NCBI RefSeq assembly: GCF_002814235.1
Contig: NZ_PHSU01000016.1
Coordinates: 1-64,000, forward strand
Direction: 5' to 3'
DNA: 64,000 nt
From: Pseudomonas sp. QS1027
GTDB lineage: Bacteria; Pseudomonadota; Gammaproteobacteria; Pseudomonadales; Pseudomonadaceae
Part shown: positions 17,875-26,825 of the stretch, one piece after another
How the letters are laid out: each line of letters begins with the position of its first letter
Position numbering within the stretch: position 1 is the first letter of the stretch
Translations under genes and position numbers: made by a program
Notes under the pieces: generated by a model
Database searches by the model: none
Told to the model about the DNA's origin: nothing
The model's input: only the letters and a program-made list of their open reading frames with translations

Positions 17875-18327
17875 TTAAAGCGCCTTGACCTCGATGATCT
17901 CGACATCGAAGGTCAGGGTCTTGCCCGCCAGCGGGTGATTGAAGTCGACGGTCACCTGGGCGTCGTCGAAAGCCTTCACCACACCCGGCAGCTCGGTATT
18001 GGCCGCATCGTTGAAGATCACCAGCAAACCTTCCGACAGCTCCATGTCCTGGAACTGCGAACGCGGGATGACCTGCACATTCTGCGGGTTTGGCTGGCCG
18101 AAAGCATTTTCCGGGGCCACGGTCAGGTTACGCTTGTCGCCGGCCTTGAAGCCGAACAACGCCACCTCGAAGCCCGGCAGCAGGTTGCCGTCGCCGACCT
18201 TGAAGGTCGCCGGGGCCTTGTCGAACGTACTGTCGACGGTGTCGCCGTTTTCCAGGCGCAAGGCGAAGTGCAAGGTGACCTGGGTGTTCTGACCGATGCG
18301 TTGCTCAGCCACTGCGTGTTCAGTCAT
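17875..18327 (-). CDS. fkpB: FKBP-type peptidyl-prolyl isomerase FkpB (SlpA-like)
   Basis: 150-residue cytosolic prolyl isomerase/chaperone of the SlyD/SlpA class. An FKBP core (NGDTVDSTFDKAP) is interrupted by an insert-in-flap domain (about 70-125, with APENAFGQPNPQNVQVIPR). There is no His-rich metal tail, which separates it from SlyD. Its start overlaps the lspA stop by 8 nt. The ileS-lspA-fkpB-ispH order is widely conserved. Confidence 0.93.
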   Translation of the reverse strand: MTEHAVAEQRIGQNTQVTLHFALRLENGDTVDSTFDKAPATFKVGDGNLLPGFEVALFGFKAGDKRNLTVAPENAFGQPNPQNVQVIPRSQFQDMELSEGLLVIFNDAANTELPGVVKAFDDAQVTVDFNHPLAGKTLTFDVEIIEVKAL

Positions 18328-18835
18328 GAACGGGTTCTCCGGACTTTTTACTCTTGAACATATCCAGCGCCAGCATCACCGCACCGACGCTGATGGCGCT
18401 GTCGGCAAAGTTGAACGCCGGGAAGTACCAGCGGTTCTGCCAGTGCACCAGGACGAAGTCGATCACATGCCCCAGGGCAATACGGTCGTACAGGTTGCCC
18501 AGGGCACCGCCGAGCACCAGCGCCAGCGCAATCGCCAGCCAGGTTTCGTTGCGCCCCAGGCGCTTGAGCCAGACCACCAGCACGGCGCTGACCACCACCG
18601 CGATCAGCGCGAACAGCCAGCGCTGCCAACCGGAGCTTTCAGCCAGGAAGCTGAAGGCCGCACCAGTGTTGTAGGCCAGGGTCCAGCTGAAGTAATCGGG
18701 GATGATCACGATCTGCTGGTACAGGGACAGCGAGCTTGCGAAGTGGAGCTTGCTGACCTGGTCGATGACCAGGACCAGCACGCTCAACCACAGCCAGCCC
18801 AGGCGGCCGAAACGGCCAGCGCGGGTATTAGGCAT
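18320..18835 (-). CDS. lspA: Lipoprotein signal peptidase LspA (signal peptidase II)
   Basis: Inner-membrane aspartic protease that cleaves prolipoproteins such as BamD before the lipidated Cys. 171 residues with four hydrophobic helices. Catalytic regions are visible: GGALGNLYDRI and FNFADSAISVG, each with an active-site Asp; the conserved VIDQVSK is near the N-terminus. Its start lies inside the last codons of ileS (8-nt overlap) and its stop overlaps fkpB. Confidence 0.97.
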   Translation of the reverse strand: MPNTRAGRFGRLGWLWLSVLVLVIDQVSKLHFASSLSLYQQIVIIPDYFSWTLAYNTGAAFSFLAESSGWQRWLFALIAVVVSAVLVVWLKRLGRNETWLAIALALVLGGALGNLYDRIALGHVIDFVLVHWQNRWYFPAFNFADSAISVGAVMLALDMFKSKKSGEPVHD

Positions 18836-21659
18836 AGTGGCGCACCTCGCCTTCGCCGCTGATATTGTCCACGCAACGACCGCAGATTTCCGGATGCTCC
18901 GGGTTGACCCCGACATCCTCGCGGTGATGCCAGCAACGGGCACACTTGGCATGGGCGGACTTGACCACCTTGAGCTTGAGCCCGGCCACTTCGGTGACCA
19001 CCGCATCCGCCGGAGCCAGCGCGAATGGCGCAACGGTCGCGGTGGAGGTGATCAGGACGAAACGCAGTTCGTTGCTCAGCTTGCCCAGGTCGGCCACCAG
19101 GGCCTCTTCGGCGAACAGGGTCACTTCGGCCTGCAGGTTGCCGCCGATGGCCTTGGCCGCCCGCAGGTTTTCCATTTCCTTGTTGACCGCGACCTTGACC
19201 GCCATGATCCGCTCCCAGTAGGCGCGGTCCAGTTCGAAGCCTTCCGGCAGCTCGCTGAGGCCTTCATACCAGGTGTTGAGCATGACCGACTCGTTGCGCT
19301 CGCCCGGCAGGTACTGCCACAGCTCGTCGGCGGTGAAGGCCAGGATCGGCGCGATCCAGCGCACCAGCGCTTCGCTGATATGGAACAGCGCGGTCTGGCA
19401 CGAACGCCGGGCCTTGCTGTTGGCGCCGGTGGTGTACTGGCGGTCCTTGATGATGTCGAGGTAGAAACCGCCCAGCTCCTGCACACAGAAGTTGTGCACC
19501 TTGGAGTAGACGTTCCAGAAACGGTATTCGCCGTAGTTCAGTTCCAGCTCGCGTTGCAGCAGCAGCGCGCGGTCCACGGCCCAACGGTCCAGGGCGAGCA
19601 TCTCATCGGCCGGCAACAGGTCGGTGGCCGGGTTGAAGCCGCTCAGGTTGGAGAGCAGGAAACGCGCGGTGTTGCGGATCCGCCGGTAGGCGTCGGCGCT
19701 GCGTTGCAGGATCTGGTCGGAGACCGCCATCTCGCCCGAGTAGTCGGTCGAGGCGACCCACAGGCGCATGATGTCGGCGCCCAGGGTGTCGTTGACTTTC
19801 TGCGGCGCGATCACGTTGCCCAATGACTTGGACATCTTGCGACCGGCCTCGTCGACGGTGAAACCGTGGGTCAGCAACTCGCGGTACGGCGCGTGGTTGT
19901 CGATGGCGCAACCGGTCAGCAGGGACGAGTGGAACCAGCCGCGATGCTGGTCCGAACCTTCCAGGTACAGGTCGGCCCGTGGACCGCTCTCATGGCCCAT
20001 CGGGTGCGAACCGCGCAGCACGTGCCAGTGGGTGGTGCCGGAGTCGAACCAGACATCGAGGGTGTCGCTGATCTTGTCGTACAGCGGCGCTTCGTCGCCC
20101 AGCAGCTCGGCGGCGTCCATCTTGAACCAGGCTTCGATGCCTTCGACTTCGACGCGCTGGGCCACCTGCTCCATCAACTCGGCGGTACGCGGGTGCAGCT
20201 CGCCGCTTTCCTTGTTCAGGAAGAACGGGATCGGCACGCCCCAGTTGCGCTGACGGGAGATGCACCAGTCCGGACGGTTGGCGATCATCGAGTGCAGGCG
20301 CGCCTGGCCCCAGGCCGGGACGAACTGGGTCTCTTCGATGGCCTTGAGCGCCCGCTCACGCAGGGTGTCACCGGCCACCGGGGCCTTGTCCATGCCGATG
20401 AACCACTGCGCGGTAGCGCGGTAGATCAGCGGAGTCTTGTGGCGCCAGCAGTGCATGTAGCTGTGGCTGATGGTTTCGGTATGCAACAGCGAGCCGACTT
20501 CGCTCAGCTTGTCGACGATGCCCGCGTTGGCCTTGAAGATGAACTGGCCGCCGAAGAACTCCAGGGACTCGGCATACACGCCGTTGCTCTGCACCGGGTT
20601 GAGGATCTCATCGTTGACCATGCCGTACTGCTTGCAGATCTTGAAGTCGTCCTCGCCGTAGGCCGGAGAGCAGTGAACGATACCGGTACCGGCGCCCAGC
20701 TCGACGTAGTCGGCCAGGTACACCGGCGACAGGCGGTCATAGAACGGGTGACGGAAGTTGACCAGTTCCAGGGCTTCGCCCTTGGCAATCGCCAGTACCG
20801 AGCCTTCCAGCTTATAGCGCGCCAGGCACGACTCCACCAGTTCTTCGGCCAGCACCAGCAGGCGGTCACCGACATCCACCAGGGCATAGTTGAATTCCGG
20901 GTGAACGTTCAGCGCCTGGTTGGCCGGGATGGTCCACGGGGTGGTGGTCCAGATCACGACGGCCGTCGGCTTGGCCAGGGACGGCAAGCCGAACGCGGCA
21001 GCCAGCTTGTCCTGGTCGGCAATCGGGAAGGCCACGTCGATGGTCGAGGACTTCTTGTCCTGGTATTCGACTTCGGCTTCAGCCAGGGCCGAACCGCAAT
21101 CGAAACACCAGTTCACCGGCTTGAGGCCCTTGAACACGAAACCGCCCTTGACGATTTCGGCGAGGGCACGGATTTCGCCGGCCTCGTTCTTGAAGTCCAT
21201 GGTCTTGTAGGGGTTGGCGAAGTCGCCAAGCACACCCAGGCGGATGAATTCGGACTTCTGCCCGTCGATCTGCTCGGTGGCGTAGGCGCGGCACAGTTCG
21301 CGGGTCTTGTCCGCGCCCAGGTTCTTGCCATAGGTCACTTCGACCTTGTGTTCGATCGGCAGGCCATGACAGTCCCAACCCGGCACATACGGGGCATCGA
21401 AGCCGGCCAGGGTCTTGGAACGGATAATCATGTCCTTGAGAATCTTGTTCAGCGCATGACCGATGTGGATCGTGCCGTTGGCGTACGGAGGACCATCGTG
21501 AAGAATGAACTTCGGGCGATCCTTGCCAATTTCGCGCAACTTCCCGTACAGGCCTATGCTGTCCCAGCGCTGCAGAATCTGCGGTTCGCGCTGTGGCAGG
21601 CCGGCCTTCATCGGGAAGGCGGTGTCCGGAAGGTTAAGCGTGGCTTTGTAGTCGGTCAT
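18828..21659 (-). CDS. ileS: Isoleucyl-tRNA synthetase (IleRS)
   Basis: 943-residue class I synthetase charging tRNA-Ile. It has the HIGH signature PPYANGTIHIGHALNK, the KMSKS loop GRKMSKSLGN, a CP1 editing domain between them (TTTPWTIPANQALN), and a C-terminal zinc knuckle CARCWHHRE ... CGRC. Length and motifs are those of the bacterial IleS1 type. Its ATG overlaps the ribF stop (ATGA). This is a chromosomal housekeeping copy; nothing suggests the mupirocin-resistant IleS2 type. Confidence 0.98.
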   Translation of the reverse strand: MTDYKATLNLPDTAFPMKAGLPQREPQILQRWDSIGLYGKLREIGKDRPKFILHDGPPYANGTIHIGHALNKILKDMIIRSKTLAGFDAPYVPGWDCHGLPIEHKVEVTYGKNLGADKTRELCRAYATEQIDGQKSEFIRLGVLGDFANPYKTMDFKNEAGEIRALAEIVKGGFVFKGLKPVNWCFDCGSALAEAEVEYQDKKSSTIDVAFPIADQDKLAAAFGLPSLAKPTAVVIWTTTPWTIPANQALNVHPEFNYALVDVGDRLLVLAEELVESCLARYKLEGSVLAIAKGEALELVNFRHPFYDRLSPVYLADYVELGAGTGIVHCSPAYGEDDFKICKQYGMVNDEILNPVQSNGVYAESLEFFGGQFIFKANAGIVDKLSEVGSLLHTETISHSYMHCWRHKTPLIYRATAQWFIGMDKAPVAGDTLRERALKAIEETQFVPAWGQARLHSMIANRPDWCISRQRNWGVPIPFFLNKESGELHPRTAELMEQVAQRVEVEGIEAWFKMDAAELLGDEAPLYDKISDTLDVWFDSGTTHWHVLRGSHPMGHESGPRADLYLEGSDQHRGWFHSSLLTGCAIDNHAPYRELLTHGFTVDEAGRKMSKSLGNVIAPQKVNDTLGADIMRLWVASTDYSGEMAVSDQILQRSADAYRRIRNTARFLLSNLSGFNPATDLLPADEMLALDRWAVDRALLLQRELELNYGEYRFWNVYSKVHNFCVQELGGFYLDIIKDRQYTTGANSKARRSCQTALFHISEALVRWIAPILAFTADELWQYLPGERNESVMLNTWYEGLSELPEGFELDRAYWERIMAVKVAVNKEMENLRAAKAIGGNLQAEVTLFAEEALVADLGKLSNELRFVLITSTATVAPFALAPADAVVTEVAGLKLKVVKSAHAKCARCWHHREDVGVNPEHPEICGRCVDNISGEGEVRHYA

Positions 21660-22606
21660 TTCAGGCTCTTTTTAAGCGGTGAACCCTGCCAATGGGCACG
21701 GGCGGCGGCGACGTCCGCATTGATCGCCGTCTTGAGCGCCTCCAGGGAGGCGAATCGCTGCTCATCGCGCAGCTTGTGGTGGAAAACCACGGTCAAACGC
21801 CGGTCATAGAGATCACCGGTAAAATCCAGCAGGTGCACTTCCAGGTGGGCACTGCCATCCCCCGAAACCGTAGGCCGCACGCCGATATTGGCGACACCCG
21901 GCCACGGCTGGCCGTCGATCTCGACGCTGACCAGGTAAACCCCGGTCAACGGCACACGACGGCGCTTGAGCTGCACATTGGCGGTCGGCGTGCCCAGTTG
22001 GCGCGCCAGCTTCTGGCCATGCAGCACCCGTCCGGCAATGCGGAACGGGCGACCGAGCAAGCGCTCGGCCAGGGCAAAGTCCGCCGCCGCCAGGGCATTA
22101 CGCACCTGGGTGCTGCTGACCCGCAGGCCATCGAGTTCGACGGTCTGCGCCGCCTCGACGGTGAAACCGCGAGCGTTGCCAGCCTGTTGCAGGAACTCGA
22201 AATCGCCGACACGATCACAGCCGAAGCGGAAATCGTCGCCGACTTCCAGATGCTGCACACCGAGACCGTCCACCAGGATGGTATCGACGAACTCGGCGGC
22301 GCTGAGTTTGCTCAGGCGCTGGTTGAAGGCCAGGCACAGGACCCGGTCGACGCCCTCGGCGGCCAGCAGCTTGAGCTTGTCGCGCAGGCGCGCCAGACGC
22401 GCCGGGGCGGTGTCCGGAGCAAAGAATTCGCGGGGCTGCGGCTCGAAAATCACCACGCAGCTGGGTACACCCAACTCCAGCGCACGCTCGCGCAGTCGGG
22501 CCAGGATAGCCTGGTGACCACGGTGAACACCGTCAAAGTTGCCAATGGTGGCGACGCAACCCCGATGCCGGGGGCGCAGGTTGTGAAGGCCTCGAACCAG
22601 CTGCAT
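21656..22606 (-). CDS. ribF: Bifunctional riboflavin kinase / FAD synthetase RibF
   Basis: Makes FMN then FAD from riboflavin. 316 residues from the ATG at 22606. The N-terminal nucleotidyltransferase domain has ATIGNFDGVHRGHQ and the C-terminal kinase domain has GRPFRIAGRVLHGQKLAR and GTPTANVQL. Upstream in-frame codons add no homologous sequence. It overlaps ileS by 4 nt and follows murJ by 130 nt, the usual Pseudomonas arrangement. Confidence 0.96.
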   Translation of the reverse strand: MQLVRGLHNLRPRHRGCVATIGNFDGVHRGHQAILARLRERALELGVPSCVVIFEPQPREFFAPDTAPARLARLRDKLKLLAAEGVDRVLCLAFNQRLSKLSAAEFVDTILVDGLGVQHLEVGDDFRFGCDRVGDFEFLQQAGNARGFTVEAAQTVELDGLRVSSTQVRNALAAADFALAERLLGRPFRIAGRVLHGQKLARQLGTPTANVQLKRRRVPLTGVYLVSVEIDGQPWPGVANIGVRPTVSGDGSAHLEVHLLDFTGDLYDRRLTVVFHHKLRDEQRFASLEALKTAINADVAAARAHWQGSPLKKSLK

Positions 22607-22736
22607 AACGCGCTTCTTGCTCATAAAGTGGTCGATTATAACCACACCCGGCGGCCGACGACAGGCAACAGCACTACCCAAATCGATCGAACCGACAAAA
22701 CTCTTATCCACGACGCTCCCACGGGGGCGACCTGCG

Positions 22737-24275
22737 CTACGTCAACAACTTGCGATTGAAATGCCGCAGACGCAGGCCCATCGCCGCCAGCATGCCGAAA
22801 TAGGCCACTACGCCGGCCACCACCAGGGCGCCCAAACGCAGGAAACGCTCGAGCATGTGCCCCTGGTCCCAGGCCGGCATGAAGTGCATCAGCCCCAGCA
22901 ATACCGCGGACATCACCGCCACCGCCAGCACCAGTTTCAGCAGATAGACGCCCCAACCCGGCTGCGGCACAAAGAGTTGCTGCTTGCGCAATTGCCAGAA
23001 CAACAGCCCGGCGTTGATGCAGGCCCCGGCACTGATTGCCAGCGCCAGCCCGGCGTGGGCCAAGGGCCCGATAAAGACCAGGTTGAGCAACTGGGTGACG
23101 GTCAGGGTGAAAATCGCGATCTTCACCGGTGTGCGAATGTTCTGCTGCGCATAGAAGCCGGGCGCCAGCACCTTGATCATGATGATGCCCAGCAAGCCCA
23201 GGGAGTAGGCGACCAGCGCACGCTGGGTCATGGAGGCATCGAAGGCACTGAACTGGCCGTACTGGAACAGCGCAACCGTCAGCGGCTCGGAGAGAATCGC
23301 CAGCGCCAGGGAACACGGCAGCACCAGCACGAAGCACAGGCGCAGGCCCCAGTCGAGAATCCGCGAATACTCGTGGCGGTCCTTGCTGGCATAGGTTTTC
23401 GACAGGATCGGCAACAGAATGGTACCCAGGGCCACACCGAGCACGCCGGACGGCAACTCCATCAAGCGGTCGGCGTAGTACATCCAGGACACCGACCCCG
23501 CCACCAGGAAAGAGGCGAAGATGGTATTGATGATCAGCGAGATCTGGCTCACCGAAACGCCGAGAATCGCCGGCAGCATCTGCTTCATCACCCGCCAGAC
23601 ACCGGCATCACGCAGATTCAACCGCGGCAGCACCAGCATGCCGATCTTTTTCAGGCTCGGCAGCTGGTAGAGCAACTGGGCCAGGCCACCGGCCAGCACC
23701 GCCCACCCCAGGGCCATTACCGGCGGGTCGAAGTACGGCGTCAGGAACAGGGCAAAAATGATCATGCTCACGTTCAGCAGCGTCGGCACGAAGGCCGGCA
23801 CCGAAAAGCGGTTCCAGGTATTGAGGATCGCCCCCGCCAGGGACGACAGCGAGATCAGCAATATATAAGGAAACGTCACCCGCAACAGGTCGGAGGTCAG
23901 CTTGAATTTCTCCGGCGTGTCGGTGAAACCCGGCGCCGTGGCCCAGATCACCCAGGGCGCGGCAACCATGCCCAGCACCGTCACCAATGCCAGCACCAGG
24001 GTCAGCAGGCCGCTGACATAGGCAATAAAGGTGCGGGTCGCCTCCTCGCCCTGCTGGCTCTTGTATTCCGCCAGGATCGGCACGAACGCCTGGGAAAACG
24101 CACCCTCGGCAAAGATCCGCCGCAGCAGGTTGGGCAGCTTGAAGGCGATAAAGAAGGCATCGGTGGCCATTCCGGCCCCGAAGATACGCGCGATAATCGT
24201 ATCGCGAACGAAGCCCAGAACCCGGGAAATCATCGTGATAGAGCTGACAGCAGCCAACGATTTGAGCAGATTCAT
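22737..24275 (-). CDS. murJ: Lipid II flippase MurJ (MviN)
   Basis: 512-residue inner-membrane protein of the MOP superfamily that moves lipid II across the membrane for peptidoglycan synthesis. About fourteen hydrophobic segments are visible. The N-terminus has the family signature SRVLGFVRDTIIARIFG, followed by DAFFIAFKLPN and AFSQAFVPILAE. The start at 24275 gives the usual length; a longer frame to 24401 is not supported. It is divergent from rpsT, with an rpsT promoter in the gap. Confidence 0.97.
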   Translation of the reverse strand: MNLLKSLAAVSSITMISRVLGFVRDTIIARIFGAGMATDAFFIAFKLPNLLRRIFAEGAFSQAFVPILAEYKSQQGEEATRTFIAYVSGLLTLVLALVTVLGMVAAPWVIWATAPGFTDTPEKFKLTSDLLRVTFPYILLISLSSLAGAILNTWNRFSVPAFVPTLLNVSMIIFALFLTPYFDPPVMALGWAVLAGGLAQLLYQLPSLKKIGMLVLPRLNLRDAGVWRVMKQMLPAILGVSVSQISLIINTIFASFLVAGSVSWMYYADRLMELPSGVLGVALGTILLPILSKTYASKDRHEYSRILDWGLRLCFVLVLPCSLALAILSEPLTVALFQYGQFSAFDASMTQRALVAYSLGLLGIIMIKVLAPGFYAQQNIRTPVKIAIFTLTVTQLLNLVFIGPLAHAGLALAISAGACINAGLLFWQLRKQQLFVPQPGWGVYLLKLVLAVAVMSAVLLGLMHFMPAWDQGHMLERFLRLGALVVAGVVAYFGMLAAMGLRLRHFNRKLLT

Positions 24276-24446
24276 TAAAAGAGTGTGCGCCTTTGGAGAA
24301 AGAGCAGGCGAACAAAGCGCCCAGTTGTGCGATACTCCGCGCCGCAACAGCACAGAGCCAAAGCTCGCGAGTTTACAGGTCAGGCGCCGGAAATAAATCA
24401 CCCGTCACTTCAAGATCGACCACTCAGCGGAACGCATCACCTGCCC

Positions 24447-24475
24447 TTGACAAGTCTCCAACTCATCGGCATGAT
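24447..24475 (+). promoter_or_regulatory. sigma70 promoter of rpsT
   Basis: A perfect -35 TTGACA (24447-24452), a 17-nt spacer and -10 CATGAT (24470-24475), about 55 nt before the rpsT GTG. Seen in the sequence; activity is inferred. Confidence 0.65.
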
Positions 24476-24528
24476 TCGCGGCCTATTTTGTTTGCTATTT
24501 CCTAAAAAGTCTTTCGAGGAGCTCGACG

Positions 24529-24807
24529 GTGGCCAACACACCTTCCGCCAAAAAACGTGCAAAACAGGCTGAGAAGCGTCGCAGCCACAACGCCAGCCTG
24601 CGTTCCATGGTTCGTACCTACATCAAGAATGTAGTTAAAGCCATCGACGCAAAAGACGCTGCCAAAGCTCAAGCCGCTTATGTTCTGGCTGTTCCTGTTA
24701 TCGACCGTATGGCCGATAAAGGCATCATCCACAAGAACAAGGCCGCTCGTCACAAGGGTCGTTTGAACGGCCACATCAAGGCTCTGAACCTTGCTGCTGC
24801 AGCCTAA
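24529..24807 (+). CDS. rpsT: 30S ribosomal protein bS20
   Basis: 92-residue Lys/Arg/Ala-rich protein binding 16S rRNA helices 9 and 44. The sequence NTPSAKKRAKQAEKRRSHNA and the tail AARHKGRLNGHIKAL are characteristic. It starts at GTG 24529 with GAGGAG 8 nt upstream. A non-ATG start is typical of rpsT, which is often autoregulated at translation. Single-gene unit with its own promoter and terminator. Confidence 0.97.
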   Translation: MANTPSAKKRAKQAEKRRSHNASLRSMVRTYIKNVVKAIDAKDAAKAQAAYVLAVPVIDRMADKGIIHKNKAARHKGRLNGHIKALNLAAAA

Positions 24808-24821
24808 GCGACACGCTTGTT

Positions 24822-24850
24822 AAAAAACCGACCCTAGGGTCGGTTTTTTA
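24822..24850 (+). terminator. Rho-independent terminator of rpsT
   Basis: AAAAAACCGACC paired with GGTCGGTTTTTT around CTAG, ending in a T-run 15 nt after the rpsT stop. Confidence 0.93.
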
Positions 24851-24913
24851 TTGCCTGCAAGAAAGCATACAGATGGCACCGGCAGCCCCGAGATTGATGC
24901 AAATCCCAAGGGC

Positions 24914-25007
24914 CTCATCGCCAGCAAGCCGGCTCCTGCAGTTTTTGCGCACGGCAGCATTATTGCGCTGGAATGCTTACTTGCAGGAGCCTGATTGCCG
25001 GCGATGG
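24914..25007. repeat. REP pair (diverged)
   Basis: Two inverted REP units: CATCGCCAGCAAGCCGGC... at 24916 and ...GGAGCCTGATTGCCGGCGATG ending about 25006. The second arm carries substitutions. The pair fills the space between the rpsT terminator and the creA stop; nothing else is seen in this gap. Confidence 0.75.
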
Positions 25008-25020
25008 CGACCTCAATACC

Positions 25021-25482
25021 TCACTTATTCGGCCAAGGCAGAATCGGAATCGCCGTCACCGCATTCTGCGGACTGCCTTCGATCAAGCGGTCGCTGTAGA
25101 CCAGATACACCAGGGTATTGCGCTTCTTGTCGAGGAAGCGCACCACCTGCATGGTCTTGAACACCAGCGAGGTGCGCTCCTTGAACACCTCCTCACCATC
25201 CTTCAACTCACCACTGAAGCGGATCGGCCCGACCTGACGACAAGCCAGCGACGCCTCGGCACGATCCTCGGCCAACCCCAGGCCACCTTTCAAGCCACCG
25301 GTCTTGGCCCGGGACAGGTAGCAGGTCACACCCTCGACCTTGGGATCGTCAAACGCCTCGACCACGATACGATCGTTCGGCCCGACAAACTTGAAGACCG
25401 TCGACACCTGACCAATCTCTTCCGCCGATGCCAGCAACGGCATCGCCAGCAGCAACCCCAACAATCCCTTTGCGATACCCAT
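25021..25482 (-). CDS. creA: CreA family periplasmic protein
   Basis: 153-residue protein with a signal peptide (MGIAKGLLGLLLAMPLLASA) and the CreA/DUF799-like body VFKFVGPNDRIVVEAFDDP and VTCYLSRAKTGGLKGGLGLAED. Members are small periplasmic proteins of unknown function; E. coli creA heads the creABCD locus, but no creBCD is adjacent here. It starts 19 nt after the proB stop and is probably cotranscribed with proB. Confidence 0.9.
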   Translation of the reverse strand: MGIAKGLLGLLLAMPLLASAEEIGQVSTVFKFVGPNDRIVVEAFDDPKVEGVTCYLSRAKTGGLKGGLGLAEDRAEASLACRQVGPIRFSGELKDGEEVFKERTSLVFKTMQVVRFLDKKRNTLVYLVYSDRLIEGSPQNAVTAIPILPWPNK

Positions 25483-25501
25483 AGTCCTATCCCTCAATCC
25501 A

Positions 25502-26620
25502 TCACACCAGAATCAGGTTATCGCGGTGAACCAGTTCAGGCTCCGCCATATACCCCAGCACACCAGTAATCGCATCCGACGGCTGCCCGATAATTTTCTG
25601 CGCCTCAAGGGCACTGTAGTTCGCCAGACCGCGGGCGATCTCACGACCGTCCGACGCCACGCATACCACCATCTCGCCACGGCGGAAACTGCCCTGGACC
25701 AGCTTCACCCCCACCGGCAGCAAGCTCTTGTGATCCCGCGCCAGCGCATTCACCGCGCCATCATCGAGCACCAGCGTGCCGCGAGTCTGCAGATGCCCGG
25801 CCAGCCACTGCTTGCGCGCCGCCAGCATGCCACGCTCAGGCGACAGCAAGGTGCCGATACGCTCGCCCGACTTCAGGCGATCCAGCACCCGCTCCAGGCG
25901 CCCACCGACAATGATCGTGTGCGCTCCGGAGCGCGCCGCCAGCCGTGCCGCGCGCAACTTGGTCTGCATACCGCCACGCCCCAGCGCGCCACCGGTACCG
26001 CCCGCCACCGCATCCAGCGCCGGATCATCGGCACGAGCCTCATAAATCAGCTGGGCATCGGGGTTGTTGCGCGGATCGGCGTCGAACATGCCATCGCGAT
26101 CCGTGAGAATCACCAGCAGATCCGCTTCCACCAGGTTGGCCACCAGCGCCGCCAGGGTGTCGTTGTCGCCAAAACGGATTTCATCGGTGACCACGGTGTC
26201 GTTCTCGTTGATCACCGGAATGACCTTGAGCTCCACCAGCGCCCGCAAGGTACTGCGCGCGTTGAGGTAACGCTTGCGGTCGGACAGGTCGTCATGGGTC
26301 AGCAGGATCTGCGCGGTATGCCGGCCATGCTCGGCAAAGCTCGACTCCCAGGCCTGCACCAGGCCCATCTGACCGATGGCGGCAGCCGCCTGCAACTCGT
26401 GCATGGCACTCGGTCGCACCGTCCAGCCCAGGCGACTCATACCCGCCGCCACCGCGCCGGAAGACACCAGCACCAGCTCGACGCCCGCCTCATGCAAGGC
26501 CACCATCTGCTCGACCCAGACACCCATCGCGGCGCGATCCAGCCCCTTGCCGTCCGCCGTCAGCAGTGCGCTGCCGATCTTCACGACCCAACGCTGCGCA
26601 CCTGTCACCTTGCTCCGCAT
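25502..26620 (-). CDS. proB: Glutamate 5-kinase ProB
   Basis: First step of proline synthesis: phosphorylates L-glutamate and is normally inhibited by proline. The 372-residue protein has an N-terminal amino-acid-kinase domain (WVVKIGSALLT, VSSGAVAAGM, GTGGALGRGGMQTKL) and a C-terminal PUA domain (about 280-372). Two adjacent ATGs are available (26623 and 26620); I used the one giving the family length. It lies downstream of cgtA on the same strand. A 9-bp hairpin is found just upstream (26642-26665). Confidence 0.96.
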   Translation of the reverse strand: MRSKVTGAQRWVVKIGSALLTADGKGLDRAAMGVWVEQMVALHEAGVELVLVSSGAVAAGMSRLGWTVRPSAMHELQAAAAIGQMGLVQAWESSFAEHGRHTAQILLTHDDLSDRKRYLNARSTLRALVELKVIPVINENDTVVTDEIRFGDNDTLAALVANLVEADLLVILTDRDGMFDADPRNNPDAQLIYEARADDPALDAVAGGTGGALGRGGMQTKLRAARLAARSGAHTIIVGGRLERVLDRLKSGERIGTLLSPERGMLAARKQWLAGHLQTRGTLVLDDGAVNALARDHKSLLPVGVKLVQGSFRRGEMVVCVASDGREIARGLANYSALEAQKIIGQPSDAITGVLGYMAEPELVHRDNLILV

Positions 26621-26641
26621 CATCTTTCAACCTTGGCTTGC

Positions 26642-26665
26642 GGGCAGCGCGACCGAGCGCTGCCC
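26642..26665 (-). other. Perfect 9-bp hairpin in the proB leader
   Basis: GGGCAGCGC and GCGCTGCCC flank a 6-nt loop, ending 21 nt upstream of the proB start. No T-run follows, so it is not a standard terminator. It may be an attenuator, an RNA-stability element or a degenerate REP. The rest of the 205-bp cgtA-proB gap shows nothing recognisable. Confidence 0.55.
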
Positions 26666-26825
26666 ATGCGATTGTTCAGGGTAGCCGGTTCCCAGAAACC
26701 AGAACGCCGCTCGAATGAGCGGCGCCAGGTGGAACAGGCTGATGACGATGATAACACCGCCTCCAGTCAGATAGACCGCCCGCTCACCCTCGAGCAGCGG
26801 CCAATCCGCACAACAAGCGGCAACA

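Noticed and set aside
19866..21809. 647-residue plus-strand open frame
   Set aside because: Antisense to ileS, low-complexity composition (His/Gln/Asp rich), no motifs.
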